Source: Hyaloperonospora brassicae | Taxonomy: Eukaryota; Oomycota; Peronosporomycetes; Peronosporales; Peronosporaceae | Assembly (NCBI GenBank): GCA_947650285.1 | Contig: CANTFL010000978.1 | Location: 20,331-84,330 of the forward strand | Length of the DNA: 64,000 bases | Reading direction: 5' to 3' | Part shown: positions 25,901-35,989 of the stretch, one piece after another | How the letters are laid out: every line of letters begins with the position of its first letter | Position numbering within the stretch: position 1 is the first letter of the stretch | Translations under genes and position numbers: made by a program | The notes under the pieces: generated by a model | The model's input: the letters and a program-made list of their open reading frames with translations, nothing else | What the model was told of the DNA's origin: nothing | Databases searched by the model: none

Positions 25901-26329
25901 TGCAACACTTAAGTAATCTAGATATCAAGGGACTCAGGTAAAGGCGGATCTCTACTACGTACAGGTTATTAGATAGTATAGAAGACTGGCACGTAAAGAA
26001 AGTTTGTAGAGCTATTGTATCACTAGAACAAACATAAAGCCGCACGTTCACATTAGATGACTATCAATAAGCGAAAATCTGTATTTGTGTAATTATGTGC
26101 TGTGAATATCGAATTATAGCAGTCGAATTCGATATAAAGAGAACAAATCGTGCGACATTAGCTACTGTCCAGATTCGATGAGGGTAAAACCTTATAAATT
26201 TATGCATGATTTTATGCCTGACGATTAACTTAAAAACATTGCAGCGATTCACCATTCGACGGTATTTTACGAATGGTACACATGCAAGCTGCGTATATGG
26301 AGGTATGGTATATATCGGCAGTACGTTAC
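22961..26329. other. No gene recognised
   Basis: AT-rich DNA. Frames such as 24800-25072 minus, 25132-25383 plus (hydrophobic) and 25698-26051 minus have no recognisable motif. The last ~50 bases abut the truncated outer end of the left inverted repeat. Confidence 0.45.
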
Positions 26330-27521
26330 TCAGCTTGTGCACCCGTCGGTGGGACGGGTTGCACTCCCCCAGGTGGACTCGTGTCAATGGAAAACCTGAC
26401 TTTGGTTGAGATGGGGTCAAGGTTCGATCTCGGTGCGGAAATATTCACACCGCGATTGAGGTTGACGTGATCTCGTATAACTTTCACGGGAGCACTTTTA
26501 TACTTATAGGGTGGTCTATCTGAGTCACCCTTATCTGTATTCGATCTCCTTGTCCAAAATGTAGTCCTTATTTCGCGAGCCTTCTGACCACTTGAGTCGT
26601 CTCGCGATATTGAGTCCTCAACCACAAATGGTTTCCTGCGTCAGATCGCAGTCGTGGAGGTTAATAGTCCTTGAATATACCTGTCCAAACAATCCAAGGA
26701 TATCACTTATTCAGGTGTAACGTAGTCTGTTACGTCGGGTGTCCAAACAATCCAGGGATATCACTTGTGCAGGTGTAGCGTAGTCTGTTACGTCGGGTGG
26801 CCAAACAATCCAGGGATATCACTTGTGCAGGTGTAGCGTAGTCTGTTACGTCGGGTGAACAAACACTCCAGCCCGAAAGAGACGACGCGTGTCCTTCAAA
26901 GCAAATTGAACTGTGTTTAACGTTTACCAACCAAACCCAACAACCATATCCCTATCCCTATATCTTAGACATCGCATGCCACATGTCGTTCTCTCCAGAA
27001 GGTAGCGGCCTTCTACTACTTGCGTGGTACACACCTGACATACTTGTACGATCGCAGTCGCCTTTCTTGTCACCGATCGTGTGGTGTAAGCCACACTAGC
27101 TTGATCGCGATCACACACCTGATCACGATCTCGATCGCCTCCCTGATTGAGATCGCCTTGCTGACCGCGTGTCACATGGTGTGGCACACACTCTTCTGAC
27201 CGTGATCGCTTGTCGTGGTCCACAACAGCCTGATCACGATCACATACCTGATCGCCTCTTTGGTAGCGGTTATGTCCTTAATAGACTGATCATTAACGTA
27301 ATTGTCCCCTTGACAGAAACCCTATCAACATGACTCGTACCCTTCTCCCGTCATACTTTAATCTGATATTGAAGGTCCTATCCTGTCTGATCTGATATCC
27401 ATTTCTGTCTAACTGCCCAGTGAACGCAATCCGACCCGTTGTGAGGCCGGCATTGACAACCGTCTGCCAATTCGCATGTATTTCAGCGCGATCCCTTCTA
27501 GTATTTCAAATTTCACTTGTC
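26330..27521 (-). repeat. Left inverted copy of a 1.19-kb retroelement terminal repeat
   Basis: It is the reverse complement of 34725-35915 at roughly 97-98% by eye, with small indels. From outside in it holds an LTR-like part (26330 to about 26930) with three 58-bp tandem units, and a GATC-rich part (about 26930-27521). Homology stops abruptly at 26330, whereas the right copy and an older third copy continue about 70 bp further, so this copy is truncated outside. A TATA-like string (complement of 26495-26502) faces outward, to the left. Confidence 0.9.
26685..26858 (-). repeat. Three 58-bp tandem units in the left terminal repeat
   Basis: Units at 26685-26742, 26743-26800 and 26801-26858 each carry ccaaacaatcc, ggatatcactt and ctgttacgtcgggtg in the same order. 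The first unit is the most diverged. They mirror the array at 35389-35560. Confidence 0.9.
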
Positions 27522-27782
27522 GCTTCACCACAGTCGTCCCCTGCGCTGTTATTCGAGATAGAGTGTCGATCTGAATGCACAATTATTTTTTCACTTGATT
27601 AGTACCACTTGTTAACCCTCGCCATGCCTACGCCAATGTCTTTCGGCGTCTCCCTTACCCCTGATTAGGGTAAATCGCCTGCCGTTCCCTCCCCCCAAAG
27701 TACCCTCGCCGAGTCGTACCCGCTTCTTTCCAGCACCCCAGCGACGACCGTTGCATGTGTCGACCGTCCGAAGATTTTCGGT

Positions 27783-30250
27783 ATGGTGGACGCTCTATAC
27801 GATCATTTGGAGTGGTACGAGGATATTGCTGAGTGTTATGGCTCCCTTAAGGAGGCGTTGATCGAAGAGAAACTCCGCGGCGATCGACAAGAGCAGAAGC
27901 TAGACACTTTGCGTGAAGTCGGGATCAAGTTGCGCGAATATGTTAAGCAGCGCTTTAATCGTCTGTTTCCCTCTTTCTAGTACGCCCGTAAGCGCGGCGA
28001 CGACTGCTACGTGGCCCTGGGTAAGAAGTAGGATCGGCTGGCGAGAACCCACGACTTGGAAGAGAAGATCGAGCGTCTGGAGACAACCTTGTCTGAATCC
28101 ACCCTGCCGTTTCATAGAAGGTTTAACGTGACATGGCCAATGTTCGATATTCTCTTGAGAACTAATACCAGCGTAGAATTGTCTTTTCCGTCAGAAGTTG
28201 AGTTCCCGGATGTCGCTATTTGAGTCAAATCGATATCTCCAGGACGCCGAATAGAAGAAGTTTAAGGATGATATCGTTCGTAAGCAGCATAATATCGACA
28301 ATAATAAGAGATAGATTGCGTCTATTCCCGCGTTACGCGATCGACACCGTGCAGAGATTTCCGATCGAAACCGCGAACTAAATTGGCTGCGAAGAGTGAT
28401 CGCAGATCGCCACACTAGAATTACGCGTCTTTGACTTTTTTTACAAGACCGGGAAGCCGATCGCGATCTCGCTGTAGCTGATTATGACCTCGCTGTCGCC
28501 TGCCGCGAGCTTGGGGATCATTTGGCTCAGCTAGCTTTTGACTCTCCCAACTACTGTAGCTTCACCTCTAGTGGCTTTGGACAACAAACGTCGCCGGAAA
28601 GACACCCGATATATTCTATAACCCAAGAGTTCTAGAGCCTCAGGAGCCTTGTCCTCTCCGAATACCTCTTCTCCATGGTCCCGGCGAAGATCTCGACGCT
28701 ATCTATCCACTTATTAAACGACTTTCAAATTTACGCAAACATCTTTGTACACGCGATTGACCAAAATGCCGCAGACGGTTCAACTCAAGCCGCAGGTCAA
28801 GATCCTGCAATTGTGCAAGCCAAAGCCGCGTACAACGTCGGCAAAGTCAACCTTTTTCCGCAATGAGACCCGCACACCCGATCCGCTCTGCCCACTCGAT
28901 AGTCTTAGTCAATGTCTCCAAACGAACTCGACCGATCGGATAAGCCAGTGAGAACCGTTGAGCATTTCCTATCCACTGCATCCGCTCCGAAGGCATCTCA
29001 AGCGCGATCGCCTTCTCTGGAGCGATCGACCGAGTTATTGCGCTCGGCAAAGTCCAGCGGCCGGATAAACCTAGAAATCGGACCAATCATCTCGGTCATT
29101 CCCTTCAGGCTTTCATCTATGGAAAGCCTAAAAGGCTTATCTAATCGCCTATCTGCGCCCAATACTCCATATTCCTCCCGCAAAGACGTTACAAGGACCC
29201 AGGAGAATCAGAGAAAAAATCCGGATAATTGGTCCTATACATCCTCGGTAATGGGAGCTTCGTCCAGGTCCTAGTAGGATGCTACTTGCGCAGCGCGTTC
29301 GGGGTCACGAAATGGTTCTCGTCGACGCGCGTCGTCCGCTGATACGCCAACCGGAATCACCTCTCCTTCATCCACGATCTTCATAGATAAAATTAGCTCT
29401 CGCTCGGGATCCCCTTCCCCTGCTCCTTCAATTTGCTTTTAAGAAGTCAAAGGTGTCCAAGGTCGAATTCCTAAGCGATCCATCAAGCGACTCGTTGGGG
29501 AGTCTCAGTATGTCCAGTTATTATCGCGCAGATGTGAACATTCTGCTGGCTCCCTTCCAATATGCCGCATTGCCAGCCATTCGTATATCGCGCGATCAGT
29601 CGATTTATGGGTACAGATTCCGCGTTTCCCGATCGTCTTTTCAAGTGAATCCCTGGTCAGCGCCTCGCGTCAGCTACACCAGTGTCGCTGAGCTGGAAGT
29701 GGATCTCATGCTCCATCAATTTTTTAAGCCAAAGTATTTTCCGTTTTCAGTGTACAAGGTTCTGAATTCTTCGCCTTTCGGGCCGATCGCGGGGATCTCC
29801 AGTTTATTTATTCGGTGCAGATCACTTCGCTCTACTGCCAAGAACGTTGGAAACTTCTTGATGTACCGATCGAGCCGGTCTCTTTCAAAGCTACCTAGTG
29901 GTTAAAGGAGTTGGTGGAATTGTATACCAAATTTGATAATCGTCATTGACAGGCGTTGTGGAAATCGACCCATGTTCTCCCCATTTCTAGTCGGCCACAC
30001 CAGGCGGATCCGGAGTAAACTACATTTTGCCAAGCGCCTCGGTATTGCCGATCGCTACCAGGGCCGCGATGAACGACAGTTCTCCGATTTATCCTTCAAG
30101 GAATATTAAAGGGCATTGCGACTTGAACTTTATGTAGAATTCCTTTTTTTAGCATTTTCCGGCCCCCTCAAAAATACGTTTGTGGTACCCCTGGGCTGGG
30201 ATACAAAACAACAAGATCCCGAAATTGATCACTGGCTCGTCTCTGGCTGA
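27783..30250 (+). pseudogene. Gag-like coiled-coil polyprotein, decayed
   Basis: The likely role is a retroelement structural (gag) protein. From 27783 the frame reads MVDALYDHLEWYEDIAECYG and continues with charged, heptad-like helix sequence (SLKEALIEEKLRGDRQEQK), typical of coiled coil, broken by stops at 27978 and beyond and by frameshifts. After a Pro/Ser-rich middle, the frame from 29821 reads SLYCQERWKLLD, then WLKELVELYTKFDNRH and QALWKSTHVLP, with stops between. It ends near 30250 with FVVPLGWDTKQQDPEIDHWL. It lies just inside the left terminal repeat and converges on the minus-strand pol, leaving about 450 bp of T-rich DNA between their ends. The gag assignment is inferred from position, coiled coil and Trp/Leu-rich blocks. 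It could instead be an antisense accessory frame between pol and the left repeat. Confidence 0.5.
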
Positions 30251-30704
30251 TTCAGCCGAGACGTGGCGTAGCCATTATAGGTCAGCGATCGCAATAAATC
30301 CTGGAATCATCGAATCGACCGCATCTCCGGCAAAAAAATCGCTTCGTGATCGTCCTTAATTTGACAATTTCTTCGTTTAAAATTAATTTTTCCTTTCTAT
30401 TCATCTTTATTTGTCGTGTTGAAATTGTCTTCTTTTCTAAATGTTCTTTATCGATTGTCGATCAAATTATTGTAAGACCCCGATTGCCTGCGATTAAAGC
30501 TTTACAGATCCATATCACCAGTAATTTAGATTTTGTCCAAATTTAATCCATACGATCGGGGCTTTAAAAATTTGAAGGTCATACTCACAACATATACCGC
30601 CTTACCACCTGCTCATACAGCCTCCCTGTTTGTAATCCTTACACCCTACAATGCAAGCTACCTCCTTTTCCCCTCAATTCAATGGTATAATCAGCACTAA
30701 CCCG

Positions 30705-33663
30705 CATTTTTCTCTTCGTGCGACTAAGTCACTTCAAACCGATTCTTCTGTACACGACCACGGTCTCATTCCTGTATCAATGCTCCACACTCAAAGGCAG
30801 CTTCGTCCACCCACGGCGGATCGCCATATCCTTTCCATTAGACTTCAAACTTTCTATTCGCACTTCTATAACGTGTCCGTCGTCCTGATAGCACTTCCGT
30901 TATTATCTCCCCTTCAGGCCCTTCTTCTACCAGATCGCCTACCCATCTGTCCCCTGGTAATAGAGCTCTGTCAAAATTTGCTCTGTTCACTTCGTTCACT
31001 CGCAGTCGTTTTATCGATAGATTCGGAAATATTTTAACGAGTTTCAGCTTCTACACATGCACCACTAAGAAGGCTTTCTAGGGAGTACCTACTGTTTTAA
31101 AACTCTTAGCGTGATCCCCGCGCTTTTCGATCACCCGTAACGTTCCGTGTCATATTAACGCCAACTTGCGAGTGCACCCCTCCTTCACGCGATCTAAAAA
31201 CAGCCGGACCTGCGATACACTACACATATCTAGTACGTTGTGATCATAATTATGCTGATCGGAGCAATCTTGAATTACTCTCTTCAGTCGATTGTGTACC
31301 ACCGCTCTCGCTCGTTGGTATTGGCGTTGTATGCCATACCGCCATCTTCGTGGATCTCGATATCGCGATGCGGTACTTCTCAGAGGTCATGTAGCTTCCA
31401 ACATTGGTCGGGTGTCCCGACTGTGGATAATATAAAATGAGGTGTCCCTGTGGACCCTACCATGTGCAGTGTTGATCGCGAATGTCAATCGTTCGGCATA
31501 TTCATCTTAACATCGCTGATCATCATCCGCCACATACATCTTGGTCGCTCTGGTCAACGTTTGTACCATGCGTTCCGCTATGCCGTTTAAATGTGATCTA
31601 TAAGCTATAGTAGCTCCTGATTTCTGTCCCACGATCTGATCACACGCACGAATAAAATCCGACATAAAACCTGGCTTTCGATCGTGACGAATTGCTTCAC
31701 TTGCGCCAAAGCTTCTGAACACACAATCTTCATATTTTTTTATGATCGCTTGCGCTGTTCGAGACAGCGTACACGATCGCAAATACCTTTGCAACCACAT
31801 ATCAAGAGAATAGGTCGGTCTAGATTAGCAGCTCCGTGTAAACTTTGAACGATCGCGGCAAGATGGGAATATGATACATCGCCAGAATCTAAAAAGGGTA
31901 CGTTGCTGGTATGATACCTGGTGATCCACTACGATCGCATGGGCGTCCTTCACCTATTGCACAATATCCACACTATCCCACATACCGTAGCGCACTTCGA
32001 TACATACCTCTCCAGTGATACTTTGCGCCACATGCTGATAAGTAAGACCTATACCCTGGTGGCTGCTCTCCAAGCTGGCATGATAGTGATTTAAACCTTG
32101 CTGCAATAATTCCATGATCATTAACCGAACCAGCGCTGCGCGATCTTTTGACTTTGTCGCTAATATGAGACAAATGGGTATAAAACCTTCCTGATCAACT
32201 TTATAGTCTGACACGATCAAGGCACATATTTTCGCATCCGCTAATGTATTAGTGGGTACGTCTCTAATTAGATAGATCTTAAATTTAAAGATCCAACTCT
32301 CTTCATCTTGCGCTTCTGTGATGCGCTCGATTCGTTTCTGTTGTACGATCTATATTTGGACATTTTGTGGAGAATGACGTCGTCGTTGGGCAGCTCGGGT
32401 AATCGCAGCTACCCGAACCACCTGATCGCCTTGCAGGGTATTAGTAACGCGTTCAGCTGATTCAGAGACACTAGATTTTGCCGATCTTGGTCATCCAGCA
32501 CTAACCAATCATTCCATTTTTGCAGAGCTTCACTTTTCGATTCGTTTGCGGTCGCGTTCCAATCTCGTTTCACATGTATAAAAGAATGCCTGGACCCATG
32601 ATCGGAGTTCTTCTATTGCTTGATGTATCCGTATTGTACGCCCGGCGTCTTGCAATCGATCTTCACGCATCTGTATGATCACTAAACTCGAAAGGTCGCA
32701 TATGATCACTCGTATTCTGGTCTAATCAGTCAACATATAAAAACATAGAAGTAGTCCTATACACTCTGTCTCGTTGACGGTTAGACCAGGGACAAACTCA
32801 GTCGCGGCAGCCACAATCTTCAATCCTGGCAATCGCCATACTATCGCGCTTCATTCTACGCCTTTCCTCTTCACTCTAGCAAACCGTGAAACCTAGCCTC
32901 CCAGATATTCTTCTCCTTCTCGACCGTAGGTGGAGGCATAATAATGATTTGTCGTAGGTGTCACCTTAGCGCAATTGCGATCAACATCTCATTCACTTCG
33001 CGCCTAGAATTTATACTCGCCACCAGAGTACCCATTATCTAATCTTCAACCTTCTCGCATCGACGAATCTTCAGTATATAGTTGATGACAATGCATCCCA
33101 TCGTCCTTATCTCTCGTAGGAAACGGAAGATTGGAGCAACCAGGCTAAGGTTGTACAATGCGTAGCACGGTGATCTCGCGAGAGACCAGCATGGTATAGC
33201 ATATGTCCAGCACCCTTAACAATGCTATTACTTCTTTCTCCACCAAGCCTTTTTAACTTCGTTAAAATTTAGCGTACGCTTAAAAGATGACCGGTAAGTA
33301 TACTCCCTCATGTTTCTGCAGCAATCCAGCTGACACGGCCCACTTCCTGGCATAAACCACAATCACCGGCGATCGATTTGGATCAAAGTGCTATAGAATA
33401 GTTGTAGTCGCTATCTTCTGGTTCAGAATCATGAATGCGGTTGTCTCTTTCTCCCAGCGACTATCGCCTTCACGATCCTGATCTCCCACAGAGAATAGGT
33501 AGAGTTGCAGATCGCACACGGGAATTGGAAACAGATCGCGATCTCCCCCAGAAGTTAAGTACAGATTGGGATCATTGTTACGGGCAATGTGGCGAACTCT
33601 ATCTCGCCATGCAACATCCAATGTTCCATCCATCTTTATACATTTAAAGAATTTAATGAGCAC
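30705..33663 (-). pseudogene. Ty3/Gypsy pol remnant (RNase H, integrase, chromo-like end)
   Basis: Pol copies the element RNA and integrates the DNA. From high to low coordinate on the minus strand: RT/RNase H linker and RNase H start (33663 to about 33280, RWEKETTAFMILNQKIATTT); degraded RNase H and linker; zinc-binding integrase N-terminus (32220-31954, LNHYHASLESSHQGIG); integrase core (about 31930-31507) with ASEAIRHDRKPGF and NGIAERMVQTLTR; and a C-terminal region with DRVKEG and KGYGDPPWVDEAAFECGALI near 30750, ending about 30705. The first catalytic Asp reads Tyr (AMYHIPILP). The second Asp and the Glu remain. Stops and frameshifts are frequent. The RT fingers and palm upstream of 33663 are missing and replaced by an old terminal-repeat copy. 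Family is certain from motif order. Confidence 0.8.
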
Positions 33664-33840
33664 AGGCTTCTCGTAATTTGATCATCTTTGAGGCAGACAC
33701 CTTAAAATACTCGTTAAATCTGTGTGGAATAATGATCACGAGATCCAACCTTCGCGTAATTCGGGATAGCTAAAAGATTTTAGGAGTCAGGTAAAGCCGA
33801 GGAGGATTATGATTGTAGGTATAATGGCTAGAATGGGTGA

Positions 33841-34640
33841 CTCTCGACCTCAATCCAACCTCTTGACCTCGATCCGATCTCATAAACTCGATCCGCTCGC
33901 TCGACCTCGATCAGATCACTCGATCTCGATCCGTTTTATACAAAGCGGGTGTGGGTCATACTAAGGTTCCAGAGAGAATAAACTTGATGTAAACTATATA
34001 GGTAAGGGGGCGACCTTTTGGGAGGAGGACGCGTGGATTCGACAGTCGTATGACTGATAGGCCTAGCAATGTGTTATTTTTACTGGATTTGACTGGTTAT
34101 CATTAAACATAGTTGAATTTGCTTTGAAGTAAACGTGTCGCTTTCCATTCCGGGTTGGATCGTTGGTCACCCGATGTCAAGAAAGTTGCACAATTTAATC
34201 GGTTTATATCCCTGGATTGTTTGGACAGGGATCAATGTCTCTAAACATAAACCCCAACTGCGATCGGACTCAGCAAACATGTAAAGGGAAAGAGTGCAAG
34301 ATCGTGAGACGGCTCAAGTGGTCAGACGGCTCGCAAAAATAAGTATCTAAATTGTACAAGGAAATCTCGTAGAGATCAAGGTGACTCACATCGAGCACCT
34401 TACAAAGTCACCCGCTATCGTGTAAAGGTTTCCACGCGACAGCACCAATCCCAACCACGGTTAAGCTTGGAATCGACTCGAGTCCACCTGGAAGAGTACA
34501 ACCCACTTCACCGACAGGTGCTCAACGTGAGCGAAGCATACAACATGCAATAGGAGTACCCTCTCCGTTAGTCGGTCGTCCAGAAGCCAGTGGAGAGTTG
34601 ATATCGACTCCTCGAAAGATAGATAACCACATCTACTGAA
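33841..34640 (+). repeat. Older, diverged copy of the same terminal repeat
   Basis: Blocks such as gttgaatttgctttgaag (about 34110), tatccctggattgtttggac (34207), gctcaagtggtcagacggctcg (34312) and gagtccacctgg (34480) follow the order of the right repeat but with many changes. It is in the same orientation as the right copy and directly precedes it. It has only one copy of the 58-bp unit. Its left part is a degenerate tandem of ctcgacctcgatc-like units (33841-33932). Confidence 0.7.
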
Positions 34641-34724
34641 ATTGTCGAGTCTCCCCATAATGATTGCATTGATTTTAGTGAATGAGGAAATGTATAAACA
34701 CTAATGACTCTAGTGTGATGCATG

Positions 34725-35985
34725 GACAAGTTGAATTTGGAATACGAGAAAGGATCGCGCTGAAATACATGCGAATTGGCAGACGGTTGGCAATGCCGGC
34801 CTCACAACGGGTCGGATTGCGTTCACTGGACAGTTAGACAGAAATGGATATCAGATCAGACAGGATAGGACCTTCAATATCAGATTAAAGTATGACGGGA
34901 GAAGGGTACGAGTCATGTTGATAGGGTTTCTGTCAAGGGGACAATTACGTTAATGATCAGTCTATTAAGGACATAACCGCTACCAAAGAGGCGATCAGGT
35001 ATGTGATCGTGATCAGGCTGTTGTGGACCACGACAAGCGATCACGGTCAGAAGAGTGTGTGCCACACCATGTGATACGGGATCAGCAAGGCGATCTCAAT
35101 CAGGGAGGCGATCGAGATCGTGATCAGGTGTGTGATCGCGATCAAGCTAGTGTGGCTTACACCACACGATCGGTGACAAGAAAGGCGACTGCGATCGTAC
35201 AAGTATGTCAGGTGTGTACCACGCAAGTAGTAGAAGGCCGCTACCTTCTGGAGAGAACGACATGTGGCATGCGATGTCTAAGATATAGGGATAGAGATAT
35301 GGTTGTTGGGTTTGGTTGGTAAACGTTAAACACAGTTCAATTTGCTTTGAAGGACACGCGTCGTCTCTTTCGGGCTGGAGTGTTTGTTCACCCGACGTAA
35401 CAGAATACGCTACACCTGCACAAGTGATATCCCTGGATTGTTTGGCCACCCGACGTAACAGACTACGCTACACCTGCCCAAGTGATATCCCTGGATTGTT
35501 TGGCCACCCGACGTAACAGACTACGTTACACCTGATAAGTGATATCCCTGGATTGTTTGGACAGGTATATTTAAGGACTATTAACCTCCACGACTGCGAT
35601 CGGAAGCAGGAAACCCTTTGTGGTTGAGGACTCAATATCGCGAGACGACTCAAGTGGTCAGAAGGCTCGAGAAATAAGGACTACATTTTGGACAAGGAGA
35701 TCGAATACAGATAAGGGTGACTCAGATAGACCACCCTATAAGTATAAAAGTGCTCCCGTGAAAGTTATACGAGATCACGTCAACCTCAATCGCGGTGTGA
35801 ATATTTCCGCACCGAGATCGAACCTTGACCCATCTCAACCACGGTCAAGTTTTCCATTGACACGAGTCCACCTGGGGGAGTGCAATCCGCCCCACCGACG
35901 GGTGGACAAGGTGAGAAAGGCTACCGAAAAAACGGAATCGGAGTACCGCGTCCGTAAGTCGGTTGCCAGAATGTCAGTATAGGGT
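34725..35985 (+). repeat. Right inverted copy of the terminal repeat
   Basis: 34725-35915 pairs with 26330-27521. Homology to the older copy at 33841-34640 continues to about 35985 (gtccgtaagtcggttgccaga). The inner part (34725 to about 35320) is GATC-rich and holds two 27-bp near-copies (34993-35019 and 35122-35148). The outer part holds the tandem array 35389-35560 and a TATA-like tataaaag (35743-35750) pointing outward, to the right. The latter suggests an LTR read rightward, though that is not proven. Confidence 0.9.
35389..35560 (+). repeat. Three 58-bp tandem units in the right terminal repeat
   Basis: Units at 35389-35446, 35447-35504 and 35505-35560 (56 bp) start with cacccgacgtaacaga and end with ccctggattgtttgg. 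The last unit is two bases short. Confidence 0.95.
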
Positions 35986-35989
35986 TGGG

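Noticed and set aside
35620..35982. 120-codon frame in the right terminal repeat
   Set aside because: The corresponding frame in the left copy is shifted by an indel and the older copy does not keep it, so it is unlikely to be coding.
26330..35985. A DNA transposon with 1.19-kb terminal inverted repeats
   Set aside because: The outer edge at 26330 is a truncation, since the family continues further in the other two copies. No matching target duplication was seen, and the interior is Gypsy pol.
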